A DNA stretch of 64,000 nucleotides from Gammaproteobacteria bacterium (GTDB lineage Bacteria; Pseudomonadota; Gammaproteobacteria; SZUA-140): the NCBI GenBank assembly GCA_015491865.1, contig WFVD01000026.1:62001-126000 (forward strand), read 5' to 3'. The notes under the pieces were generated by a model. The model searched no databases, had not been told where the DNA came from, and was given only the letters and a program-made list of their open reading frames with translations. Of this stretch, positions 1 through 8,879 are shown in pieces; the first letter of the stretch is position 1, and each line of letters begins with the position of its first letter. The position numbers and the translations under genes were made by a program.

Positions 1-973
1 TGGTTAACGCATCAAAGATATCGGCAACGGCAACGATGCGTGCCTCGAGCGGGATATCATCGCCAACCCTTCCTTCCGGATAGCCACTGCCATTGATCGC
101 TTCATGGTGACAGAGCGCAATATTGCGCAGGATGTCTGTTTGATTAATGCTGCCGAGTGCAAAATTATCAACCAGTGCATCGATCATCTCTCGACCTCTA
201 TGGACGTGTGTTTTCATCACCGCCATCTCTTCTTCTGTCAGGCTACCGGATTTAAGCAGGATGTTGTCGGGGATCGCAATTTTACCGATGTCATGTAACG
301 GTGAAAACATAAAAATATATTCGATGTAGCTGTCATCCAGTTGGTACTTTTCTGCCAGTACCTGTGCAATCAGGCGGCTGTAGCGCGACATACGGTCAAG
401 GTGGCTGCCGGTCTCCGGATCGCGCTGGTGAGTAATCTGGCCGGTGGTTTTGATCGCTGCAGAGAGGGTCTGAATAGAACTCATCTCATTGATCACCATC
501 AGGGCGATAATATGGCCATGAAGATCAAGCTCTGCCAGCACCCTTTCATTAAATACCTCTTTCTCATAAGAGTTAAAAAAAAGAAAGCCAAAGAAGAGAC
601 CATTATTAAACATGGGGGTTGTATAGCTTGCGGCATACCCCTGGCGACCGAGGCGCTGGGCGTGCTCTCTATTGCTATCTTCAAAGGTCAACATGTTATT
701 GATGACGCGCGGTTTACCAAGTTCAAGGATCTTCTTTAGTGAGGGTGCGTTATCAATGACTGTCTGATAGTGGTCCAGCGGGTTGTCTTCACCACTGCTG
801 TGCAGATAAGTATGGAGCACTTTCGTCTCCTGGGAGTATAACGCGACCGCAATGCGTGCGATAAAGGGATGATTTTTCTGTACAGCCTTATGGGCAGAAA
901 CAATTTTCTCTTTTAACGGCGCACGATGATTAAGAAAGGTTAGCGCATCATGATGAGAATAATCGTGATCCAT
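1..973 (-). CDS. GAF/HD-GYP domain protein, 3' end cut by window
   Basis: This open frame is missing from the ORF track because its stop lies beyond base 1. About 324 residues are visible from the ATG at 973. Residues about 20-170 look like a GAF-type sensor region. Residues about 180-324 carry the HD-GYP signature: an LHDIGKIAIPD block (metal-binding HD) followed by HHEAINGSGYPEG (the GYP loop). HD-GYP proteins usually hydrolyse cyclic di-GMP, so the inferred role is a soluble c-di-GMP phosphodiesterase with a ligand- or redox-sensing GAF domain. No membrane segment or receiver domain is visible. The family is near certain; the catalytic role is inferred. Confidence 0.88.
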   Translation of the reverse strand, partial: MDHDYSHHDALTFLNHRAPLKEKIVSAHKAVQKNHPFIARIAVALYSQETKVLHTYLHSSGEDNPLDHYQTVIDNAPSLKKILELGKPRVINNMLTFEDSNREHAQRLGRQGYAASYTTPMFNNGLFFGFLFFNSYEKEVFNERVLAELDLHGHIIALMVINEMSSIQTLSAAIKTTGQITHQRDPETGSHLDRMSRYSRLIAQVLAEKYQLDDSYIEYIFMFSPLHDIGKIAIPDNILLKSGSLTEEEMAVMKTHVHRGREMIDALVDNFALGSINQTDILRNIALCHHEAINGSGYPEGRVGDDIPLEARIVAVADIFDALT

Positions 974-1123
974 AACTCTGACTCCACAGGGTGGTCTTGC
1001 TAATAGAGAGCACCCGTTGTGATCTGTGAGTTGAGGACTATAGCATGTGTCGAGATCTCGATGCATCAGGATTGCACTCAAACAACAGGGGTTTTCAGGT
1101 GCGCTTCTGAGTCACTGAGGTTT

Positions 1124-2134
1124 TTACAGGCGATCAGTCCGCAGTTTGGCAGGCACAATCTCAGCAAGAAGATTTCCCAGCGGCGCAAGCTCATCATAGC
1201 GTTTGCACACATCATCCAGATAAGACAATGTCCGTGGGATATCCTGAAGATAAGCGGGTTTGCCGTCACGAATGTCAAGTCGAGCAAAGATGCCGAGCAC
1301 CTTCAGATGGCGCTGTGCTCCCATCAGGTCAAACCATTTGATGAACTGAGCTTCGCTTACATCGTCAATAATACCATTCGCTAACAGGCGCTGATGGTAG
1401 CCGCGTACCCAGCCAAGCAGCTGTGTATGCGGCCATGCGATATAACAATCCTTTAGCAGTGATACCAGGTCGTAGGTGATCGCGCCGATTACAGCATCCT
1501 GAAAATCGAGTACACCGGGATTATCTTTATCAACGACCATCAGGTTACGGGCGTGGTAATCACGGTGTACCAGCACCTGTGGCTGTAGAAGCGCTGACTG
1601 CGCCAGCTGTTCGAAGCAGTGGCTTAGTGTGGCATGTTGTCTCTCAGTTAGTTCAATATTGAGATGGTTGCCAATATACCATTCGCGCATCAACTCCATT
1701 TCGCCTATCAGTCGTGCATGATCATAGGGGGGCAACTGCGTATCACCTTCAGTGGTGGTCTGAAGTCGCAGCAGCGCATCAAGGGCATCACTATAGAGCT
1801 GATCAACCGTTTCAGCATTCAGTCGATCGAGATATTGCACCGTGCCCAGGTCAGAGAGCAGCAGGTAGCCCTGCTCAAGATTCTGCTGCAACACACGTGG
1901 CACATTGAGGCCTGCTTTGGCCAGCAGATTGGCGATATTAATGAATGGTACGCAATCTTCCTTTTCGGGGGGGGCGTCCATAATAATCAGGCTTTCACCG
2001 TTGCGATCAATACGAAAGTAGCGACGAAAACTGGCGTCGCCTGACGCTGGCCTGATTGTTGTAAAGGAAATGCCGAGGTCACTGCGTAACCACCGCTGAA
2101 GATCGATTAACCGCTGGTCATCAGGCATTTTCAT
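1124..2134 (-). CDS. amgK: Aminoglycoside-phosphotransferase-fold sugar kinase (AmgK-like)
   Basis: A phosphotransferase of 336 residues. The catalytic loop reads HRDYHARNLM and is followed by the metal-binding VLDFQDA motif, as in the APH/choline kinase fold. AmgK phosphorylates the anomeric position of MurNAc or GlcNAc during peptidoglycan recycling, and it lies beside lptD in Pseudomonas, much as here. I chose the ATG at 2134 because CAAGGCGC precedes it; the ORF track extends to 2197, deep inside the RND gene. The start overlaps the RND stop by 14 bases, so translation is probably coupled. The usual partner murU is not adjacent. The fold is certain; the substrate is inferred. Confidence 0.82.
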   Translation of the reverse strand: MKMPDDQRLIDLQRWLRSDLGISFTTIRPASGDASFRRYFRIDRNGESLIIMDAPPEKEDCVPFINIANLLAKAGLNVPRVLQQNLEQGYLLLSDLGTVQYLDRLNAETVDQLYSDALDALLRLQTTTEGDTQLPPYDHARLIGEMELMREWYIGNHLNIELTERQHATLSHCFEQLAQSALLQPQVLVHRDYHARNLMVVDKDNPGVLDFQDAVIGAITYDLVSLLKDCYIAWPHTQLLGWVRGYHQRLLANGIIDDVSEAQFIKWFDLMGAQRHLKVLGIFARLDIRDGKPAYLQDIPRTLSYLDDVCKRYDELAPLGNLLAEIVPAKLRTDRL

Positions 2135-5100
2135 GCGCCTTGTGGTGATTACCAGAGAGATGCCTGAAAATGCTAATGCTCTTTGTGCGCAGGTCATCGG
2201 CGACCATATAAAAACAGGGCACGCCGATTAAAATGAGCGCGGTGGCAAAGAGTAAGCCGAAGCCGAGGCTGACCGCCATCGGTGCAAGAAAGGCGGTCTG
2301 TCCGGTTGAGAAAAAGATGAGCGGCGAGATGCCCAGAAACGTTGTGATGCTGGTTAGCAGGATCGGCCGCGCGCGCACTCGGCCCGCTTCAACCATCGCC
2401 TCGATTCTCTCTTCGCCTTTGGCGCGCATCTTTTTGGCGAAGTCGACCAGAATGAGCGAGTCGTTAACGATGATCCCGGCAAGGGCGAGGAAACCGACCA
2501 TCGACAGAAACTGCAAATGAAAGCCCATCACAAAGTGGCCGACGATGACACCGATCACCCCGAACGGGATCGCAAACATCACCACAAATGGGTCGAGCAG
2601 TGATTTAAACAGCGCGGCAAGAATAAAAAAGATGAGCGCCAGCGCAATGATAAAGGCGCTTATCATATCGCGCATCGACTCACTTGCTTCTCGTTTCTCG
2701 CCCATGAAGATCAGCTCAACACCGGGGTGTCGTTGGGAGAGCTCCCTGAATTTATCCTGTATGTAATCGGAGACCTCGATCGGTGTCGTCACATTTGCAT
2801 CGACCTCAGCAGTGACCGTCGCAAGGCGCTGCATATCGCGCCGCTTTACAGAATCAAAACTGCGCCCAAACTTAATATCGGCGACATCTTCAAAATAGAC
2901 GGTTTTGCCGTTATCGAGCACGATACGCTGTTCTCCCAGTGTTGCGGCCTGCTGGCGTATCGATTCCGGATAGATCACCCGTACTGGTAGACGTTTGTTG
3001 TCTCGGGTGACGTGTGTCACTTCGATCCCCTGGTAGCCACCGCGAATGGCCTGGGCAAGTTTTGCCTGTGTTAGCCCGAGCTGGCGGCCGCGATCATTAA
3101 GGGTGTACTGATATTCGAGTTTACCGGGTTCAAGGTCCTGGCGGATGTCGTAGACGCCGGGCAGTTCCTGTAGTGCCCGTTTGACCTCTTCGCCGATCTC
3201 GCGCAGTTGGTCAAACTCTTTTCCGACCACGCCAATCTCAATGTCCGCCCCGGCGGGGCCGCCGGCAGGCCGTAGAATCGACAGTCGCTGAAGCCCTGCG
3301 ATGGTCTGCAACCGTTCACGCAGGCGATTGATGATCTCGGTGGTGCTTCGTTCGCGCGTTCCTTCCCAGTCAAAGCGCAGGCTAACGACTGGTGATATCC
3401 AGCGGTCGATAAACCCCTCCGGGTGTGGCTTTTTAAGGTCGATCACCAGCTGAATGTAGTTGCTATCAAACTTTACTGTATTGAAATCGATAAAGGTGAC
3501 GCCCACATTGGTGAGCTGGCTTTCCAGTTCGTCTTCGCTAAGTTCTGCAAAGACCTCGGCTTCCATCTGCCTGGCAAGTACAGCGGTATCCTGCAGGCTA
3601 TAGGTATTGGGTGCTTCAGCATTAATGAAAAACTGTCCGGAGTCCACTGAGCCAAATAGTTCAAATGAGCTGCGGGTGGAGGCGGTGACGAGGGTGATCA
3701 GTAGCAGCCCGATGATGGCGATGCACATAAAATAGCGGTTATGCAGTGACCAGCGCACAAAGTGGGTGTAACGTTCGAGCCATTTTTTCCAGTTGATCAG
3801 GGTTGGACCCGTTTTACGCCTTTGTACTTTCAGGATCTCCTTGGCGTGAGAGGGGAGCACCCCGAAGGCCTCGATTAATGAGCCAATCAGGGTGCAGATC
3901 ACGATGATTGGGATGACGGCGATAAAAGCCCCCATGGTGCCGCCGATGGCAAACATCGGCATAAAGGCGGCGACGGTTGTGGCTGTCGATGCGACCACCG
4001 GCCAGTAGACCTCACGTGCACCGACAATCGCGGCGCGTTCTGCGGGGAGGCCGTTTTCCATGTGACGGTAGATGTTTTCGGTAACGATGATGGCGTCATC
4101 CACCACCATCCCCAGCACGACCAGGAAGGCAAAGAGAGAGACCATGTTGATGGTCACGCCAAAGGTCTCCATCAATGTCACCGCAAAGAGAAATGAGACC
4201 GGAATACCAAGTGCAGTAATCAGCGCGACGCGGAAATTAAGAAAGAGATAGAGCGAAAGCAGCACCAGAATCAGGCCGACCACGGCGGATGATTTAACTG
4301 TTTCAAGGCGTGTTTTGACATAGACCGAAAGATCGCTAAAGACGCCCAGTTTCACCGAGCTGGGCAGTTCACTGCGCATCTGTCTGGTCAGAGCGCGAAC
4401 CTGTTCTGATATCTCGATGGTGGATGATTCGGCCGTCTTGGTCACGATCATATTGACCGATGAGCGGCCGTTGAAACGCGCCAGGGTACGCGGCTCTTCC
4501 AGGCGGATGCTGACGTTGGCGACTTCACCCAGTAGCAGTTCGCCACCACTGTTGCTGTGGCGCAGGACCAGTTGAGAGATCGCTTCTGCCTCAGGTTTAA
4601 CCCCTTTGCCACGCAGCAGGATATCCCCTTCTTCTGCCTTGATGGAGCCTCCGGGCAGATCCTCAAGGTTGTCACGCAGCACCTGCGTGATCTGTGCGAG
4701 TGAGATCTTGAGTACGGCCATGCGTGCGGGGTCCACTTCCACCCACAGCTCCCATTCACGGTTGCCTGAAATACCGGCGCTGGCAACACCGGGAATGGTG
4801 AGCAGGCGGCGTTTGACCTCATCGGCCAGTTCAAACAGGTGGCTGCGTGAAACACCGCCGTATAGCGCGACGCTGATGACGGGAATGCGTGATTTCATCT
4901 GGGTCAGTTCGGGTCGTTCGGCGTCGTCCGGCAGGTCGCTGATGCGCTCCAGAATTGATCGCGCATCATTGACGAATTCGCTCACATCGGTGCCCGATTT
5001 TAGATCGATAATGATATTGGAGAGTCCTTCGCTACTGGTCGAGGTGATGGCGTCGATCTCCATCATGTCGTCAAACTCCTCTTCGATCGGCAGGCTGACG

Positions 5101-5285
5101 AGCCGCTCCATCTCTTCTGGTGAAGTGCCTTTATAGACGGTTGTGATCTTGATTTTATCCATCTCGACGACTGGAAACATCTCCTGTGGTAGCTGGTACC
5201 ACGACAGCACACCCATGATCAGCACCAGCACCAGCAGCAGATTGGTGATGAGCGGATTGTCGATACTGAAGCGAATCAGGCGCAT
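2121..5285 (-). CDS. RND-family efflux transporter permease
   Basis: A 1054-residue inner-membrane pump of the AcrB/HAE-RND type, full length for the family. A first membrane helix at about residues 10-30 precedes a large periplasmic porter loop. A block of helices at about 335-540 contains the proton-relay motif VVDDAI, and a second loop and helix block follow (about 560-850 and 860-1035). It acts with the adaptor encoded 31 bases upstream. No TolC-like outer-membrane gene is visible, so the exit duct must be shared or encoded elsewhere. The substrate cannot be read from the sequence. The gene ends inside the start of amgK. Confidence 0.93.
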   Translation of the reverse strand: MRLIRFSIDNPLITNLLLVLVLIMGVLSWYQLPQEMFPVVEMDKIKITTVYKGTSPEEMERLVSLPIEEEFDDMMEIDAITSTSSEGLSNIIIDLKSGTDVSEFVNDARSILERISDLPDDAERPELTQMKSRIPVISVALYGGVSRSHLFELADEVKRRLLTIPGVASAGISGNREWELWVEVDPARMAVLKISLAQITQVLRDNLEDLPGGSIKAEEGDILLRGKGVKPEAEAISQLVLRHSNSGGELLLGEVANVSIRLEEPRTLARFNGRSSVNMIVTKTAESSTIEISEQVRALTRQMRSELPSSVKLGVFSDLSVYVKTRLETVKSSAVVGLILVLLSLYLFLNFRVALITALGIPVSFLFAVTLMETFGVTINMVSLFAFLVVLGMVVDDAIIVTENIYRHMENGLPAERAAIVGAREVYWPVVASTATTVAAFMPMFAIGGTMGAFIAVIPIIVICTLIGSLIEAFGVLPSHAKEILKVQRRKTGPTLINWKKWLERYTHFVRWSLHNRYFMCIAIIGLLLITLVTASTRSSFELFGSVDSGQFFINAEAPNTYSLQDTAVLARQMEAEVFAELSEDELESQLTNVGVTFIDFNTVKFDSNYIQLVIDLKKPHPEGFIDRWISPVVSLRFDWEGTRERSTTEIINRLRERLQTIAGLQRLSILRPAGGPAGADIEIGVVGKEFDQLREIGEEVKRALQELPGVYDIRQDLEPGKLEYQYTLNDRGRQLGLTQAKLAQAIRGGYQGIEVTHVTRDNKRLPVRVIYPESIRQQAATLGEQRIVLDNGKTVYFEDVADIKFGRSFDSVKRRDMQRLATVTAEVDANVTTPIEVSDYIQDKFRELSQRHPGVELIFMGEKREASESMRDMISAFIIALALIFFILAALFKSLLDPFVVMFAIPFGVIGVIVGHFVMGFHLQFLSMVGFLALAGIIVNDSLILVDFAKKMRAKGEERIEAMVEAGRVRARPILLTSITTFLGISPLIFFSTGQTAFLAPMAVSLGFGLLFATALILIGVPCFYMVADDLRTKSISIFRHLSGNHHKAHENA

Positions 5286-5316
5286 GCGATATTAGTCCTG
5301 AGCATGTTGCGGGTGA

Positions 5317-6495
5317 TCACTCATAAACTACAGACTGGCCGTCAGTGAGGAAGGCAACATCGCGAGCAACAACCATTTCACCCGCCTCTATATCGCCGCT
5401 AACCACCTGTTGCGCTCCCTGGCGGACACCGCGTGCCACCGCCACGCGGCGCAGTGTGCCCGCCTCTGCAATGAAGATAAAACTTTCGCTATTGTGGTGC
5501 AGGATAGCGGAGACCGGAACAACCAGCGCATTGGGCAGCGTCTTTAGCCTGAGAGATGCTGTTGCCTGCGCGCCGGCGTGCAGGCCGCTGCCGTCGAGGC
5601 GGATACGTACGGCATGGGTGAAGGTCTGCGCATCAGGGCTTATCTGTAGTGCGATGATGCGACCGGTGCGCTGTTCGCCATCGATATCGACCTCTACCTG
5701 CTGGTGCAGGCGTAACATCATCGCAATAGCGCCATTCACATCGATGATGAGGTCGAGCTGATCAAGCTGCACCAGCTCGAGCGCTACCTGGCCCGGAGTG
5801 ACATAGTCACCGACCTCAACAGCGATAGTATTCACGACACCCGCATAGGGGGCGGTGAGCCTGGTGCGCGCAAGATTGCGTTCTGCGCGTCTTACTGCGG
5901 CACGCCTGAGTTCCAGTCGCGCCTCACTGGTATCGACACTGTATCTGAGCTGCTCTTCTTCGCGTTGCTGCTGAATTAGTTGTTGACTGGCGTTATCTCG
6001 CATGGAGCGGGATGCGAGTGATTTCTGTCCGAGTTGATCAAGCCGTGCCACCTCTCGGGCCTGAAGCGCACGGTTTTCGCTAACGAGTTTTAGCAGACGT
6101 TGGTCACGTGCAATCGCGTTGAGTTCCTGCGCAAGCTGCGCTTCCGCTTCCGCCAGCGCGTCCTGCTGATCGCCACGATGCAGGGAGAGTAGCACCTCAT
6201 CCCGCTTTACGCGGGTACCCGGTTCAACCTGTCGCGCCACTACTTGTCCTGAGAGTTCAAAGTGGAGTGCACTGCTACGGATCGGCTGTAGATGTCCGCT
6301 GGCGCGGACAATGGGTTCGATATTTTGCTGCACAATCGGCTGCAAGGTGACCTGTGTGGGCGGGATTTCACGCAGATCGGGCTTTTTCTGTGGCGATGTA
6401 ACAAGTAGCGCGACGATCAGGGAAATCACACAGAGAATGAGAATCAGGATATACTTTGGCGATATTTTTTTGACTTGTATATCCGCATTACTCAT
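5317..6495 (-). CDS. RND efflux periplasmic adaptor (HlyD/AcrA family)
   Basis: A 392-residue membrane fusion protein. One N-terminal membrane anchor (about residues 15-35) is followed by the biotinyl-lipoyl half-motif region (RASGHLQP...EPGTRVKRDEVL), a coiled-coil hairpin rich in Gln, Glu and Arg (about 120-200), the second half (RTRLTAPYAGVV...GDYVTPGQ) and beta-barrel domains. It links the inner-membrane RND pump to an outer-membrane channel. The ORF track starts 28 codons earlier, but that part lies in the divergent lptD promoter region, so I take the ATG at 6495. It forms an operon with the RND gene and probably amgK. Confidence 0.9.
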   Translation of the reverse strand: MSNADIQVKKISPKYILILILCVISLIVALLVTSPQKKPDLREIPPTQVTLQPIVQQNIEPIVRASGHLQPIRSSALHFELSGQVVARQVEPGTRVKRDEVLLSLHRGDQQDALAEAEAQLAQELNAIARDQRLLKLVSENRALQAREVARLDQLGQKSLASRSMRDNASQQLIQQQREEEQLRYSVDTSEARLELRRAAVRRAERNLARTRLTAPYAGVVNTIAVEVGDYVTPGQVALELVQLDQLDLIIDVNGAIAMMLRLHQQVEVDIDGEQRTGRIIALQISPDAQTFTHAVRIRLDGSGLHAGAQATASLRLKTLPNALVVPVSAILHHNSESFIFIAEAGTLRRVAVARGVRQGAQQVVSGDIEAGEMVVARDVAFLTDGQSVVYE

Positions 6496-6541
6496 ACAAT
6501 TACGATACCTGTTGGTTAACCTGACCTGAATCTCTCTTGCA

Positions 6542-6547
6542 TATACT
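6542..6547 (+). promoter_or_regulatory. Candidate -10 box for the lptD operon
   Basis: TATACT lies about 60 bases before the GTG that I take as the lptD start. It overlaps the upstream TTG start used by the ORF track, which argues against that start. No convincing -35 box is seen at 17 bases, so this is only a weak candidate. Confidence 0.35.
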
Positions 6548-6605
6548 TTACCATTCAACTCAGTTAGATAAACAGTCATCTCGGCAAAACAGGCGAGCAG
6601 CTGTA

Positions 6606-8840
6606 GTGAGGGCCGAATTCTCTAGATCGGCACCTCTTGGCGGTATCCTGAGTTTGTTGATAGCTGTGCCACTGCTGTCTATTAGTGGCCAGGCTGTGGC
6701 AAATGAGTGGCAGCTGTGTCGTCACTATCTGGCTCCTTATCATCGCAGTGATCCGACCCTTGGCGAGAGCATAAAGATCACGGCGGATGAAGGGCGTGCC
6801 ATTGGGCAGGAGATCTATGAGATGAGTGGTGGGGTTGAGGTGCTGAGGGGGGATCAGCTGCTACGTTCCGAGAGCGCCCGTTACTATAAAAGTAAGGCGC
6901 GACTTGATACCAGTGACGGGCTTTTTTTTTCCACCCCGGATGCGATATTTGAGGGCGATAGTGGTTCTATTAATCTTGCCGATTCCAGTGGCAATATCAA
7001 TAATGCACAATTTCGGATACGCGCTAAAAACGCGCGTGGTGACGCTGAACAGATCATCTTTGAGTCGCGCAATGTTACAGTTTTGCGCGATACAACCTAT
7101 ACCACCTGTGACCTTGGTCGCGAAGACTGGCTGATGCGCTCCAGCAAGATGAGGCTCGACCGCGAGAGTGGGGTTGGTAGTGCACAGCATGCGATGCTGT
7201 CGTTTATGCATGTGCCATTTCTCTACCTGCCCTATATTTCGTTTCCGATTGATGATCGGCGTAAATCGGGATTATTGCCGCCCAGCTACCGCAGTTCGGA
7301 GATTTCCGGCAGTGATGTCACTATCCCTTTCTATTTAAATCTTTCACCGCAGTATGATGCCACGATCACCCCGCGTTTTATCTCCAAACGCGGTACCCTG
7401 CTGGGCAACGAGTTTCGCTTCCTAACGGCGCGCCATAACGGCATTCTTAATCTTGATTATCTATCGAGTGACAAGCTTTATGGTAATAAAACACGTGGCC
7501 AGGCAAAATATCGCCATGAAGGACGGTTTACCCCTCGCCTGACAACAAGTATCGATATAAATTATGTTTCGGATCCCGACTATTTTAGCGAGTTAAGCAA
7601 CAGTCTCAGCCTCTCTAGTCTGACCCATGTAGAGCGCCGCGCAGATCTTAGGTATCAGGGTGATCTGTGGAAATCACAGTTGCGGCTGCAGTCATACCAG
7701 ACTGTCGACGATGGCATTGCAGACGCCTCTCGTCCCTACCAGCGGCTGCCACAGTTCACTTTCAGCAGCCTGCTTCCGCGTACGGATAATCGTTGGCACT
7801 ATAGCCTCAGTGGTGAATATGTCTACTTTGATGCGACCGATCGTTTAACGGGAAGCCGCCTGGATCTTCAGCCGGAAATCAGTCTGCCATTGACGACCGC
7901 CGCAACCTATATAACCCCATCATTAAAACTACAGAGCACGATCTATTCACTGAATAACCAGTCTTCTACAGGCGAGGCACGCCTGAGCCGAACGGTACCA
8001 CTGTTAACAATCGATAGCGGGGTCTTTTTTGAACGTGATACGGTGGTGGCATCACGTCAGTACCTGCATACGCTGGAGCCACGCCTTTTCTACCTCTATG
8101 TGCCGTACCGAGACCAGAGCACGTTACCCTTGTTTGATAGCGGTGCACCAGATTTCAACTTCACCCGCCTCTTTGTCACCAACCGTTTTAGTGGTGTTGA
8201 TCGTGTTGGCGATACCAGCCAGGTCACGGCGGCGCTCACCACCCGCATGATCGAAAGCGATAGTGGCAAAGAGCGATTCAATGCCAGTATCGGGCAGATT
8301 TTCTATCTTAAAGATCGTAAGGTCGGGATCAATGGCAATGTGATCGACCGCAGCAGCGCTTCCGACATCGTTGCCGAGAGTACCGCTTATCTACGAAACG
8401 ATGTGGTGATTGATGCCGACTATCAATGGGATATTGAGAAGCGTGAAACGGCAAGGGGATCGATGCAGTTGCGATACAAGCCATCATCACGGCGAATTTT
8501 TAATATTGGCTATCGCTATCGAAATACCAGCCAGGAGCAGGTTGATGCCTCGATGCTGTGGCCATTACCCTTCACAAAGCGGTGGCACTTTGTGGGGCGC
8601 TGGACTCAGTCACTGCTAGATGATCAGACCATTGAATCCTTTTCCGGTCTCGAATATCAGAGCTGCTGCTGGAAGGTGCACCTTATTTCACATCGTTATA
8701 TCAATAAAGAATTGGCAAACCTGGCTGGAAAAGATCCTTATGAGCGTACCGTTTTTTTGCAGTTAGAGCTTAAAGGGATGGGGAAAGTGGGTAAAAGCGT
8801 CGATCAATTGCTGGAAAATGGTATCCTAGGCTACCAGTAG
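6606..8840 (+). CDS. lptD: LPS assembly outer-membrane protein LptD
   Basis: The outer-membrane translocon that, with the lipoprotein LptE, inserts lipopolysaccharide into the outer leaflet. A signal peptide (hydrophobic residues about 12-27, ending QAVA) leads into an OstA/LptA-like N-domain and then a large C-terminal beta-barrel of alternating strands. All four cysteines that form the inter-domain disulfides in E. coli LptD have counterparts: LCRH, TTCDLG and the adjacent pair in SCCW. The ORF track starts at a TTG (6537), but the GTG at 6606 has AGGCGAG upstream and gives a clean signal peptide of normal length. It is first in the series lptD-surA-pdxA-rsmA. Confidence 0.95.
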   Translation: MRAEFSRSAPLGGILSLLIAVPLLSISGQAVANEWQLCRHYLAPYHRSDPTLGESIKITADEGRAIGQEIYEMSGGVEVLRGDQLLRSESARYYKSKARLDTSDGLFFSTPDAIFEGDSGSINLADSSGNINNAQFRIRAKNARGDAEQIIFESRNVTVLRDTTYTTCDLGREDWLMRSSKMRLDRESGVGSAQHAMLSFMHVPFLYLPYISFPIDDRRKSGLLPPSYRSSEISGSDVTIPFYLNLSPQYDATITPRFISKRGTLLGNEFRFLTARHNGILNLDYLSSDKLYGNKTRGQAKYRHEGRFTPRLTTSIDINYVSDPDYFSELSNSLSLSSLTHVERRADLRYQGDLWKSQLRLQSYQTVDDGIADASRPYQRLPQFTFSSLLPRTDNRWHYSLSGEYVYFDATDRLTGSRLDLQPEISLPLTTAATYITPSLKLQSTIYSLNNQSSTGEARLSRTVPLLTIDSGVFFERDTVVASRQYLHTLEPRLFYLYVPYRDQSTLPLFDSGAPDFNFTRLFVTNRFSGVDRVGDTSQVTAALTTRMIESDSGKERFNASIGQIFYLKDRKVGINGNVIDRSSASDIVAESTAYLRNDVVIDADYQWDIEKRETARGSMQLRYKPSSRRIFNIGYRYRNTSQEQVDASMLWPLPFTKRWHFVGRWTQSLLDDQTIESFSGLEYQSCCWKVHLISHRYINKELANLAGKDPYERTVFLQLELKGMGKVGKSVDQLLENGILGYQ

Positions 8841-8879
8841 TCAGTTGGTCTAAATTTCTGAACAGCAAGCGGATTTCAC

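Noticed and set aside
1050-1061. TCGAGATCTCGA palindrome upstream of the HD-GYP gene
   Set aside because: It is perfect but short (12 bases) and could be chance; no second copy or known operator match was found.
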